Origin: Nitrospirota bacterium
GTDB lineage: Bacteria; Nitrospirota_A; Leptospirillia; Leptospirillales; Leptospirillaceae
Length of the DNA: 18,602 bases
NCBI GenBank assembly: GCA_027415455.1
Contig: DAIBSV010000016.1
Location: forward strand, 1 to 18,602
Reading direction: 5' to 3'
The notes under the pieces were generated by a model that was not told the origin of the DNA, did no database searches, and saw only the letters and a program-made list of their open reading frames with translations. The stretch's first letter is position 1; each line of letters begins with the position of its first letter. A program made the position numbers and the translations under genes. Shown piece after piece: positions 6,985 to 14,747 of this stretch.

Positions 6985-7890
6985 TCAATGCCGACTGACG
7001 GATCGATCCTTTTCAACTTTCTCCCGCGCTTTTTCCAGGAAGGATTTGATCGTTGTGTTTCCAGGATCCTGCTTTTGCGCGATCTTCCATTCATTGATGG
7101 CGCGGTCGTAGTCCTCCTGGTCCATGTAGATCGTTCCCAGGTCGATTCGGGCTTGGAGATTCAAGGGATTGATGTCCAGGGCCTCTTCAAGGACGCTAAT
7201 CGCCCCATCCCTGTCTCCGACCATGTTGAGGGTCCACCCCAACTCTCTCATCGTTTCGTCGCTGGGCTCGATTTCGACCGCCTCCTCGAGCTCCATGATC
7301 GCCTCGTCCCATTTCCCCTGTTCCGAATAGAGAAGACCCAAGAGCTGGTGAACCCGCGGATGGAGGGGATCGATGTCTGTCAGCGCAAGAAAGTAGCGCT
7401 CGGCTTCTTCGAATCGGGCATGCTCGAAATAGATCTTGCCGATCGTTTCGTAGGCGTCGGTATTGAGGGGATCTTCCTGGATCAGGTCATTCAGAAGGAG
7501 AATCGCCCGTTTCGGATCCCCAAGACCATGAGCCGCGAAGGCAAGATGGAGAAGGATGTCCCTCTTTTCGATGATGTTCTGACATCCTTCGATCAGGGTG
7601 TTGCCCAGTGTCTCGGCTTCCTCGAACTTCTTGAAATAGATAAGAAGGTGCAAGGCATAAATCCCGAGCTTCCTGTCGGCGGGGTAGGAAGTCCGCCATT
7701 CGGAGACCCGCTTTAGGGCTTCGTCCAGACGCCCCCCTTGGATCAGGGCATCGGTCATCAGGTACCGGAAGGGGAGTATATCCGGCTCGTCCTTGATGGC
7801 TGACTCAGAGAGATGGAAGGCCTTGAGCCACTCATTGTTTTCGAGAGCCAACTGAATGCGGGTGATACGGCTTTTTGCTGTAGGGTCCAT
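6985..7890 (-). CDS. Tetratricopeptide-repeat protein
   Basis: This 301-residue protein is made almost entirely of TPR helical pairs. Clear units include those around NTDAYETIGKIYFEHARFEEAERYF, HPRVHQLLGLLYSEQGKWDEAIME and NLQARIDLGTIYMDQEDYDRAI, with the usual small residues at helix contacts and Pro at unit ends. No signal peptide or membrane segment is seen, so it is probably a cytosolic scaffold; its partners are unknown. ATG 7890 has an excellent ribosome site, TAGGAGGAG, just upstream. It lies 46 bases after lspA and before the RluD-type gene, in the same direction as ileS, and is probably part of that operon. Confidence 0.88.
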   Translation of the reverse strand: MDPTAKSRITRIQLALENNEWLKAFHLSESAIKDEPDILPFRYLMTDALIQGGRLDEALKRVSEWRTSYPADRKLGIYALHLLIYFKKFEEAETLGNTLIEGCQNIIEKRDILLHLAFAAHGLGDPKRAILLLNDLIQEDPLNTDAYETIGKIYFEHARFEEAERYFLALTDIDPLHPRVHQLLGLLYSEQGKWDEAIMELEEAVEIEPSDETMRELGWTLNMVGDRDGAISVLEEALDINPLNLQARIDLGTIYMDQEDYDRAINEWKIAQKQDPGNTTIKSFLEKAREKVEKDRSVSRH

Positions 7891-7936
7891 GCCGATCTCC
7901 TCCTAAGCTCTTTTTGTCATGAGAAACGGTGAAGCG

Positions 7937-8413
7937 TCAGTGTTCAACGGGTGCCCTTTTTTGTTTTCGCTCCTCCCCCCACTGGAGAAAGAGCAGAAGG
8001 CCGACTCCGATGACGATCCCGGAATCGGCGATATTGAACGCGGGCCAATGATAGTCCCCGACATAGAAGTCGAGAAAATCGATGACACGACCATGAAGGA
8101 TTCTGTCGAGAAGGTTTCCCGTCGCCCCCCCGAGAATGAGGGCCAGCGGATAGAACTCGCGAGATTCCGTCACTTTCTTTTTATGGCTGTAATAGAGAAT
8201 CGCGAACAGGGCCAGCGCGGTAAAGAGAATGAACCCTCCCTGATGGGATTCGTTTTGGGACTGCGAAAAGAGGCCAAACACGATCCCGGTGTTCCTCACG
8301 GAGACGATCCGGAAAAAATGGGGAATGACGTCAGTGTCAGTCCCGATCGGAATTTTTGAAAGGACAAGATATTTTGTTGCCTGGTCGAGAGCGAATAGAG
8401 CCGCTCCCGTCAA
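7937..8413 (-). CDS. lspA: Lipoprotein signal peptidase (signal peptidase II), 5' end uncertain
   Basis: LspA is an inner-membrane aspartyl protease that removes signal peptides from diacylated prolipoproteins. Visible signatures are VRNTGIVFGLF (residues 39-49), GGATGNLLDR (95-104), the catalytic Asp112 in VIDFLDFY, and Asp130 in FNIADSGI, with hydrophobic membrane segments between. The open frame allows only a TTG start at 8413 (158 residues). That start removes the front of the first membrane helix and has no good ribosome site. In the same frame upstream the codons read NSWLHYG, which looks like the missing helix start. An ATG at 8447 lies one frame off, beyond an A5 run (8437-8433), so a one-base indel is suspected. 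The gene follows ileS, as in many bacteria. Confidence 0.9.
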   Translation of the reverse strand: MTGAALFALDQATKYLVLSKIPIGTDTDVIPHFFRIVSVRNTGIVFGLFSQSQNESHQGGFILFTALALFAILYYSHKKKVTESREFYPLALILGGATGNLLDRILHGRVIDFLDFYVGDYHWPAFNIADSGIVIGVGLLLFLQWGEERKQKRAPVEH

Positions 8414-8498
8414 TCCGTAATGGAGCCATGAATTTTTGATCGGCCATCCCCTTTAAATGGAGGCAAGCATCCTGAGGGAAACCTGCAACCCTTCCAAA

Positions 8499-8507
8499 AT
8501 TATATCA
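8499..8507 (-). promoter_or_regulatory. Extended -10 promoter element upstream of lspA
   Basis: Read on the minus strand the bases are TGATATAAT: a perfect -10 hexamer preceded by the TG of an extended -10 element. It lies between the ileS stop and lspA, 53-90 bases before the candidate starts. No -35 box is obvious, which extended -10 promoters tolerate. It could give lspA and the genes after it expression independent of ileS. Confidence 0.45.
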
Positions 8508-8511
8508 TAAA

Positions 8512-8532
8512 TCGGGTGCGTATGAGACCCGA
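8512..8532 (-). terminator. Weak hairpin after ileS, possible terminator or attenuator
   Basis: TCGGGT and ACCCGA form a 6-bp perfect stem with a 9-base loop, starting five bases after the ileS stop codon. On the minus strand an AT-rich tract (TTTATGATATAATTTT) follows instead of a clean T run. It may partly end the ileS transcript, with the extended -10 element just beyond it restarting transcription for lspA. Confidence 0.3.
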
Positions 8533-8536
8533 CCTT

Positions 8537-11392
8537 TCATCGGACCCCCTGAAGAACCCTATGACATCGGGAGCAAACAGGAAGTTTTTCCGGGTTGTCT
8601 CCGGTGGTCGTTTTTCTGAGCCAGCATCGCTCGCATTTTTCTCCGGGGGCCGGAAGGAGGGCGATGGTGGTTCCGGGTTCCGAGCCCTCTGCCTGGGCGA
8701 GGATCTGGTCGGGAGCCAGGATTTCATCAGGGCTTGCCCAGGAGAATTGTGAGACGATAAAAAATGTTTCAAAAAATTCCTGGCTCCACTTCCCCGGGTT
8801 GTATCGATCGGGTTTGCCGGCGATTTTCATATGAAGTTCGAGGGTGCTTCCGACGCGCTTTTCCTTCTTGAGGTCGTCGGTGAGCTTTCCCAGAATGGTG
8901 CGCAGGCCGAGGAGGACGTCAATCTGTTCTTCGAGAACGGTGTCGATCCTCTTTGGGTTCGGTTTCGGGAAGGATTTCACCGCGATGGTCCTTGATGTCT
9001 CGAGGAGGGAGGCTGACGTGTTCCTGTTCGCGTGATGAAGGATCTCGGTTGTCGTAAAGGGGAGGAGGGGGTGAATGATGGCCGAAAGTTCCTCCAGAAT
9101 CTGGACGATTGTTCCCTGGGTGTTTCGCCGGAGGGCTCCACCGGCCTCTTCCGCATACAATCGGTCCTTGATCATGTCGAAGTACTGGGCTGAAAGCGAA
9201 ATCGAACAGAAATGGTTCAACGTTTGGATGATCTGGGCAAATCGGTGATGATCGTAGGCCTCCAGGATCGTGGCCTTGGTCCGTTCCCAGACCGAAAGGA
9301 TCCATCGGTCAAGAATATCCGGTGACTCCGTCTCGGGCCGGTCTCCGGGATAATCGAAGAGGTTGCTCAGCATATATCGGAAGGTGTTTCGGATTTTTCG
9401 GTATCCGTCGACCAGGTTGTTCATGATTTCAAGGGAGAGCCGCGTGTCCTCCTGATAGTCCGATGCGGCCACCCAGAGTCTCAAAACATCGGCCCCGTAT
9501 TTGTCGATGATTTCTGACGGCGCGATGACATTTCCCAGGGTTTTGGCCATTTTCTTGCCTTGGCCGTCGACAACGAATCCGTGGGTCAAGACCGAACGGT
9601 ACGGAGGGGATCCTTCGAGAGCCATGGACGTCAGCAGAGAGGAATGAAACCAGCCGCGGTGCTGGTCCGAACCTTCCAGATAGAGGTCTGCCGGCCACCT
9701 CAGATCCGATCTTTTTTTGAGAACCGCCTCATGGCTGATCCCTGAATCGAACCAGACATCAAGGATGTCCTCCTCGAGAGTGAGGTCTGATCCCCCGCAC
9801 GCCGGACATCGGACCCCATCCAGCAGTGATTTTTTGTTTTCAGGATCGAACCAAAAGTCGACCCCCTCTTGTTCGGTCCTGTCAGCGATTTTCCGAATGA
9901 AGGTGCTTTCAAGGGTACTTTTCCCGCATTGGTTGCAGGAGAAGGCGGGAATTGGCACTCCCCATGCGCGTTGTCTGGAAAGGCACCAGTCGGGCCGGGT
10001 TTCGATCATCCCCCGAATCCTGTTTTCTCCTTTTTCAGGGATCCAGGAGACGTCTCCGATCGCCTGGAGGGTTTTTTCCCGCAGATCCCCCGTCTCTAGC
10101 GAAAGAAACCATTGCGATGTTGCGCGGTAAAAAACCGGATTCTTGCACCTCCAGCAATGAGGGTAGGAATGTTCGAGGATGGCCTGGTGGAGGAGAGTCC
10201 GGGTTTTTTCAAGAAGAGCGATGACCTGGGGAGCAGACTCGAGGATTCGAAGCCCCACCCAGTCTGCGTCGATGAAGGCGATGGCATTTCCGAAGCGGCC
10301 CTTTTCGGTGACCGGGCTCTGACTGGACAGATTGTTCGCGCGGCCCACTTCGAAATCTTCCTCTCCATGGCCGGGAGCGATATGGACCAGACCGGTTCCC
10401 TGGTCGGTCTGGACAAAATTTCCGGCGACCAGAGGGACCGTTTTTCCCGGGATGAAGGGATGAATCAGTCGCGGATATTCGGCCAGGAGATCGGATCCGG
10501 TCTTCGTGGCGCCTATTTTTGACGCCCCCAGAATTTCCCGCCAGGGAGATTCGTTCTGCATTTTCAGGCGACCTAGGATGTCCTCTGCGATGACGAGGCG
10601 GGATCCTTTTTCAAGGTTCAGCGTGTCGTGGGTCAGAATCAGGATTGCGTAGCGGATCTCTGGATTGACGGCAACGGCCTGGTTTGCGGGAAGGGTCCAG
10701 GGGGTTGTCGTCCAAATGGGGTAATATGTCTTCTCCAATCCATCTTCCCTTGCGAAGAGGACGGTCACCGAAGGGGATTTGTGCGGGGCGTATTCCACTT
10801 CGGCGTCGGCCAGGGCTGTTTCACAGGTTCCACACCAAAGGACCGGTTTTTCTCCCTTGTAAATCCGACCCTGGCTGTTCATACGCTCCAGAGAGCGGAG
10901 AATTTCCGCTTCATACGCGTAGTCCATCGTCAGATAGGGGTGATCAAAGTCGGCGAGAACCCCCATCCGGACAAATTCTTTTTTTTGGATATCCGCATAA
11001 AGGGTGGCCGATTCCCGGCATTTTTTCCGGATTTCCAGGGCGGACAGGTCGCTTCTTTTTTTCCCCATGTCCTTGAGAACCTTGTGCTCGATCGGCAATC
11101 CGTGGCAATCCCATCCCGGGACATAGGAAATCCTGAACCCTTTTTTGAGGGCGACCCTGTTGATGATGTCTTTGAGAATCTTGTTCATGGCATGGCCCAT
11201 GTGGAGGTGGCCATTCGCATAGGGAGGGCCGTCGTGCAGGACAAAGAGGGGGCGGGATTCTGTCTCTTTTTTCACCTTTTCATAGAGATCCTCCCCTGCC
11301 CAAAGGGAGAGATATTCAGGTTCCTTTTTCGGAAGGTCGGCCTTCATGGGAAAATCGGTTTTGGGCAGGTTCAGCGTATTCTTGAATTCCAC
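8537..11392 (-). CDS. ileS: Isoleucyl-tRNA synthetase
   Basis: This class I synthetase charges tRNA-Ile and edits misactivated valine. It is 951 residues, normal for the bacterial form. The HIGH signature is HMGH at 64-67 within DGPPYANGHLHMGHAMNKI. The CP1 editing domain shows WTTTPWTLP (227-235) and GTGLVHIAPGHGEEDF (332-347). WVAASDY (640-646) follows the KMSKS loop. The loop itself reads KMAKT (614-618) instead of KMSKS, an unusual change that keeps both lysines. Four cysteines (920, 923, 940, 943) form the C-terminal zinc finger typical of this form. The start is GTG 11392, with AAGGAG five bases upstream. The gene heads the minus-strand run with lspA and diverges from tRNA-Val. Confidence 0.97.
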   Translation of the reverse strand: MEFKNTLNLPKTDFPMKADLPKKEPEYLSLWAGEDLYEKVKKETESRPLFVLHDGPPYANGHLHMGHAMNKILKDIINRVALKKGFRISYVPGWDCHGLPIEHKVLKDMGKKRSDLSALEIRKKCRESATLYADIQKKEFVRMGVLADFDHPYLTMDYAYEAEILRSLERMNSQGRIYKGEKPVLWCGTCETALADAEVEYAPHKSPSVTVLFAREDGLEKTYYPIWTTTPWTLPANQAVAVNPEIRYAILILTHDTLNLEKGSRLVIAEDILGRLKMQNESPWREILGASKIGATKTGSDLLAEYPRLIHPFIPGKTVPLVAGNFVQTDQGTGLVHIAPGHGEEDFEVGRANNLSSQSPVTEKGRFGNAIAFIDADWVGLRILESAPQVIALLEKTRTLLHQAILEHSYPHCWRCKNPVFYRATSQWFLSLETGDLREKTLQAIGDVSWIPEKGENRIRGMIETRPDWCLSRQRAWGVPIPAFSCNQCGKSTLESTFIRKIADRTEQEGVDFWFDPENKKSLLDGVRCPACGGSDLTLEEDILDVWFDSGISHEAVLKKRSDLRWPADLYLEGSDQHRGWFHSSLLTSMALEGSPPYRSVLTHGFVVDGQGKKMAKTLGNVIAPSEIIDKYGADVLRLWVAASDYQEDTRLSLEIMNNLVDGYRKIRNTFRYMLSNLFDYPGDRPETESPDILDRWILSVWERTKATILEAYDHHRFAQIIQTLNHFCSISLSAQYFDMIKDRLYAEEAGGALRRNTQGTIVQILEELSAIIHPLLPFTTTEILHHANRNTSASLLETSRTIAVKSFPKPNPKRIDTVLEEQIDVLLGLRTILGKLTDDLKKEKRVGSTLELHMKIAGKPDRYNPGKWSQEFFETFFIVSQFSWASPDEILAPDQILAQAEGSEPGTTIALLPAPGEKCERCWLRKTTTGDNPEKLPVCSRCHRVLQGVR

Positions 11393-11427
11393 AAAGGCTC
11401 CTTGTCTGGGAGGGAGATACGAATCTC

Positions 11428-11456
11428 TTGATAATCAGTCAGGTTTACTCTAGAAT
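11428..11456 (+). promoter_or_regulatory. Sigma70-type promoter of tRNA-Val
   Basis: TTGATA (11428-11433) and TAGAAT (11451-11456) match five of six bases each to the -35 and -10 consensus. They are separated by the ideal 17 bases. The tRNA begins 16 bases after the -10 box. Confidence 0.7.
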
Positions 11457-11471
11457 CAGGTCTTCCCGATC

Positions 11472-11546
11472 GGGCGATTAGCTCAGCGGTAGAGCACTGC
11501 CTTCACACGGCAGGGGTCACAGGTTCGAAACCTGTATCGCCCACCA
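11472..11546 (+). tRNA. tRNA-Val (anticodon CAC)
   Basis: The 75 bases fold as a full cloverleaf. The acceptor arm is GGGCGAT/ATCGCCC. The D-arm carries AGCTCAGCGGTAGAGC. The anticodon stem is CTGCC/GGCAG with loop TTCACAC, giving anticodon CAC, which reads GUG. The T-arm contains GGTTCGAAACC. The discriminator base is A11543 and the CCA end is encoded (11544-11546). It is a lone tRNA between two minus-strand operons, with its own promoter. No clear terminator follows in the 58 bases before the exonuclease gene end. Confidence 0.97.
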
Positions 11547-11604
11547 CTCCCTTCTGCGCTGATTCTGTTATCTTAGCACAAATCGCTCTCTCCTACTCGC
11601 ATTG

Positions 11605-12396
11605 TCACGGGATAATACGGTAGACCTCAGCCCAGGAGAGAGGATATCTTCCTTTTTCCCTGTATTCGCCCAGTCTTTTTGCGGTGAATCCCGGATTGTC
11701 GAGCCGGATTTCTTCCAGGCGCAATTCTGTTGCCGCTTCTCTGGTCGATCGTGCGACGATCAGCGAGATCCCTGATCCCATTTGCTGAGCCCACCAGAGA
11801 CTATCCCTGAAATATCGGTGGGACGCGAGCCCTCCCCAAAGAGCGAGATCAACCCCTATCTCTCCTGTGAGGAATTCGACCGGCTTTTTCATGGCGATCG
11901 CCAGAACCTCCTCGAGGGCCATGACATCATCCTCCGCCCGGTGGATATTGTGGTGTTGCACTCCCAAAGACGATGCCAGGTTTCGGAGTTTGTGATTTTT
12001 TTGTTCCGGCAGCAGCTTTTTCAAGACCGGGACAGTATCGATTCCGGGATTGCCAAGAGGGGTCTGGTCGAGTCTCATGATTTCCCTGTTCATCATTCCC
12101 ATGTCGAACGACAGGTTATGAGCGATTACCGTTTTCTCCCTGAAATAATCCCTCATTTCCCGCCAATATTCGGAGAATGTCGGGGCATCGCGAACCATGG
12201 CGTCATCGATCCCGTGAATGGCCGTGTAGAGGGGGGGGATCGGGTCCTGGGGATTGATCAGGGAGGTATGTCGCCGCACATGGCCTTCTTCCGACCACAC
12301 CGAAATGCTGATTTCGACGATTCGCGCGGAAGGATGCATGAGAAGACCCGTTGTTTCCACATCGAGAAAGAGGAGTTCCTTGAATCTTTCGGTCAT
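11605..12396 (-). CDS. DEDDh 3'-5' exonuclease domain protein
   Basis: The 263-residue protein has an N-terminal exonuclease fold like the proofreading subunit of DNA polymerase III. Asp12 and Glu14 lie in FLDVETTG, Asp98 in AHNLSFDMGMMN, and His152 and Asp157 in HRAEDD, making the complete DEDDh metal site. About 90 further residues, including DLALWGGLASHRYFRDS, do not resemble anything I recognise. A DNA repair or RNA trimming role is possible; genuine DnaQ is less likely without a clear polymerase-binding tail. ATG 12396 starts 33 bases after mnmA stops and lacks a strong ribosome site, the preceding bases being C-rich. It appears to be the last gene of the mnmE-to-mnmA run. Confidence 0.85.
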   Translation of the reverse strand: MTERFKELLFLDVETTGLLMHPSARIVEISISVWSEEGHVRRHTSLINPQDPIPPLYTAIHGIDDAMVRDAPTFSEYWREMRDYFREKTVIAHNLSFDMGMMNREIMRLDQTPLGNPGIDTVPVLKKLLPEQKNHKLRNLASSLGVQHHNIHRAEDDVMALEEVLAIAMKKPVEFLTGEIGVDLALWGGLASHRYFRDSLWWAQQMGSGISLIVARSTREAATELRLEEIRLDNPGFTAKRLGEYREKGRYPLSWAEVYRIIP

Positions 12397-12429
12397 GGGG
12401 GGCTCGGGGGGGATGGTGTTTTGAATTTT

Positions 12430-13512
12430 TTAGACAAGCCGACCTGAACCGATCAGGATGCCGACCCTGTCATAAAATGCGGCGATCTGTCCTGAGACGA
12501 TCCCGTCGTGGGGGTCATCGAGGACGAACGTTTGTGAGTCGGACGGGTGGGGTTGACAGGGAACCAGCCCCATGGTCGAGCGGAAACGGACATAAAGCGG
12601 GGGGAGGGGCTTTGGAAAACCTGTGGCCATGATCCCCTGCGGTTCATCTATTTCGAATGTCCGTCCCAGGAGTTCGGTTCTCGACCCCATCAGGACTTCT
12701 TTTTTCACGGGGTTTACGGACAGGATATACAGGCGGTCCCCGCCGGCGATCCCGTGGCCCCTTCTCTGGCCCCGTGTCAGACCGATTCCTGTCCTCAGGG
12801 ATCCCAGGATTTTTCCGGCAGTTGTCACGGCCGTCCAGGAGTCCTGATCAGGGTCGTTCGGCTTTCGAGGATCGAGGTATTCCGTCACTCTTTTTTCGGA
12901 TACAAAGCATGCCTCCTGGTTTTCCAGCATTCCGGTAACAGGGAAACCGGCCTTCAATGCGAGGTCCCTGACCTCATTCTTTGTTTTTTCTCCCAAGGGG
13001 AGCAGAAAATTATCCGGGGTGATCCCTTCCGTTCTCGAAAGAAAATAGGATTGGTCTTTCTGTTTGTCGGGACTCATTTTTAGCCCCGTCCGATCGTAGT
13101 CCTGCGAATGACTCCATGCGGCATAGTGGCCTGTGGCGATGGACGGAATGTCATGATTTCGGGCGATATCGAGGAGCGTCCTGATTTTGATGTCGGCGTT
13201 GCAGGATGTGCAGGGGTTTGGAGTGGTTCCGGAGGCGTAACCCTCTTTAAAACGGTTCACGACCCTTTCCTGGAAATCCTTCGCCGAATCATGGATTATC
13301 AGGGGGATGTCCAGAATGCGATCGCACAAATAGGAGACCATGGGAACATGACAGCAGGTCCTTTCGGTCCAGGGCCGATCGTTGTCTGTTTCGTTTTCCC
13401 AAAGCCTCAGGACGACGCCAAGGACTTCATAGCCCTCACGTTTGAGAAGCCATGCCGAGACCGCGGAATCGATCCCGCCGCTCAGGCCCACCAGAACCTT
13501 TTTGTTATTCAC
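12430..13512 (-). CDS. mnmA: tRNA-specific 2-thiouridylase
   Basis: MnmA activates uridine 34 of tRNA Lys, Glu and Gln with ATP and inserts sulfur, giving s2U. The PP-loop SGGIDS is at residues 11-16. The catalytic cysteine pair is Cys101 in TPNPCTSCN and Cys202 in NQEACFVSE. DKQKDQSYFLSR (149-160) is a family signature. The length, 360 residues, is typical. The start is GTG 13512, and the first eight bases overlap the end of the bactofilin gene, suggesting coupled translation. It shares the gene run with mnmE and mnmG, which modify position 5 of the same nucleotide. Confidence 0.95.
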   Translation of the reverse strand: MNNKKVLVGLSGGIDSAVSAWLLKREGYEVLGVVLRLWENETDNDRPWTERTCCHVPMVSYLCDRILDIPLIIHDSAKDFQERVVNRFKEGYASGTTPNPCTSCNADIKIRTLLDIARNHDIPSIATGHYAAWSHSQDYDRTGLKMSPDKQKDQSYFLSRTEGITPDNFLLPLGEKTKNEVRDLALKAGFPVTGMLENQEACFVSEKRVTEYLDPRKPNDPDQDSWTAVTTAGKILGSLRTGIGLTRGQRRGHGIAGGDRLYILSVNPVKKEVLMGSRTELLGRTFEIDEPQGIMATGFPKPLPPLYVRFRSTMGLVPCQPHPSDSQTFVLDDPHDGIVSGQIAAFYDRVGILIGSGRLV

Positions 13513-13891
13513 CGGTTCCAGCGCCCTCCGGTCCTTTTCGGACTCCGGTGTCCATTTCGCACTGTCCGTTGAAAATGACTCCCTCCTCGATGACCAGGGC
13601 AGGCGTTTTTATTTCTCCCCGGATATTCGATGGCTTCACAAACTGGATCGAATCGGTCGCCTGGATCTTTCCCGAGACCGTTCCGCCGCAAACCACCTTT
13701 CCGACATTGATCGTTCCGGTGATTGTGGCGCCATCTCCAATGATCAGAGTGTTTTTCGAATGAATTTCTCCCTCGAGAACTCCATCGATCCGGACGGTTC
13801 CTTCGAACTGAAGGTAGCCCCGGAAGAGTGTTTCCTTCCCGAGGAAGGCGATAATGTTCCCTTTTGAACCGTCCTGTCCGCTATTTCTCAT
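13505..13891 (-). CDS. Bactofilin (polymer-forming cytoskeletal protein)
   Basis: The 128 residues hold one bactofilin domain. A short polar N-terminus leads into right-handed beta-helix rungs with a repeated hydrophobic-Gly pattern, such as LFRGYLQFEGTVRIDGVLEG, NTLIIGDGATITGTI and GGTVSGKIQAT, and a short disordered tail follows. Bactofilins assemble nucleotide-independent filaments that organise the envelope, and in Myxococcus they act with ParABS. No membrane helix is seen. ATG 13891 lies inside the last codons of parB (11-base overlap) with AGGA eight bases upstream, and the 3' end overlaps mnmA by eight bases. This tight packing implies matched expression with parAB. Confidence 0.92.
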   Translation of the reverse strand: MRNSGQDGSKGNIIAFLGKETLFRGYLQFEGTVRIDGVLEGEIHSKNTLIIGDGATITGTINVGKVVCGGTVSGKIQATDSIQFVKPSNIRGEIKTPALVIEEGVIFNGQCEMDTGVRKGPEGAGTGE

Positions 13892-14747
13892 CCAGAAATC
13901 CTTTCTGTTTTTCTTCCGTATTGTCCGCGAGGCGGGTGACCATGGCTTCGAGTCCTTCCATCTTATTAAAACTGAGCTCGACCTTCCACCCTTTTTTTTG
14001 TTTTGTGATCCGGGCCTTGCAAGGGATGGAGCGCTCGAGGGACTGATTGTTCTCCCGAATCCAGTCGATCATCGATTCGTCTTTCGGCTCATTTCGTTTC
14101 TTCAGTCTTTTTGCGAGGCGTTCCTCCAGCCCCCTTATCGAGAGATCTTTCGCGATGATCTCCTTCATCCATCGAACCTGTTCTTCTGGGGGGAGAGGGG
14201 AGAGAACCTTGGCATGGCCAAATGTGACCTGTCCCAATGTCACTGCCGTAATGACATCCGGCTGGAGGTCAAGGATCCGAAGATAGTTCGCGACGGTTGA
14301 TCTCTTGAAGCCGATATATTCCGAGAGGTTTTCCTGGGTCCAATGAAACTCCTCGGAGAGCCGCTTCAATCCTGTTGCGATTTCAATCGGGTTGAGATCG
14401 CTCCTTTTGAGGTTCTCGACCAAGGCGATTTCAAGGAGATCCTGGTCCGTGAAGTTTTTGATGATGGCGGGGATATCGGTCCATCCGAGTGATTCAGCCG
14501 CCCTGAGTCGTCTTTCTCCTGAAACGAGAGTATAGCCGGCCCCTTTTTTCATCACCATGACAGGGTGCAGTAGGCCGTGTCGCTTCATTGATGTGGCCAG
14601 TTCTTCCAAAGCTTCCGGGGAAAAGGATTTTCTCGGCTGGTAGGGGTTGGGGTGAATTGAGGCCACCGGAATTGAGGAAGACGGTTCTTCGCGGGGTTCT
14701 TCTCCGTAAAGGGAATCGATTCCGCGTCCCAGACTGATCTTAGCCAT
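13881..14747 (-). CDS. parB: Chromosome-partitioning protein ParB
   Basis: ParB is the CTP-dependent DNA clamp that loads at parS and spreads, guiding origin segregation with ParA. The 288-residue form shows the N-terminal ParA-contact peptide (LGRGIDSL), IHPNPYQPRK (31-40), the CTP-binding motif GERRLRAA (77-84) and ENLKRSDLNPIE (111-122). A helix-turn-helix (about 136-157) for parS binding follows, then a C-terminal dimer domain. I chose ATG 14747, with AAGGAG ten bases upstream and an eight-base overlap with the parA end; a start at 14768 would add seven residues. The bactofilin gene overlaps its 3' end. Confidence 0.96.
   Translation of the reverse strand: MAKISLGRGIDSLYGEEPREEPSSSIPVASIHPNPYQPRKSFSPEALEELATSMKRHGLLHPVMVMKKGAGYTLVSGERRLRAAESLGWTDIPAIIKNFTDQDLLEIALVENLKRSDLNPIEIATGLKRLSEEFHWTQENLSEYIGFKRSTVANYLRILDLQPDVITAVTLGQVTFGHAKVLSPLPPEEQVRWMKEIIAKDLSIRGLEERLAKRLKKRNEPKDESMIDWIRENNQSLERSIPCKARITKQKKGWKVELSFNKMEGLEAMVTRLADNTEEKQKGFLDEK

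Noticed and set aside
6907..7716. 269-codon open frame on plus
   Set aside because: Shadow of the TPR gene; TPR codon periodicity opens the opposite strand.
10628..11431. 267-codon open frame on plus
   Set aside because: It is antisense to ileS, which has complete synthetase motifs; the plus-strand translation resembles no family.
11393..11471. T-box leader controlling ileS
   Set aside because: The span before the ileS start is short and lacks the specifier stem, T-box sequence and terminator/antiterminator pair.
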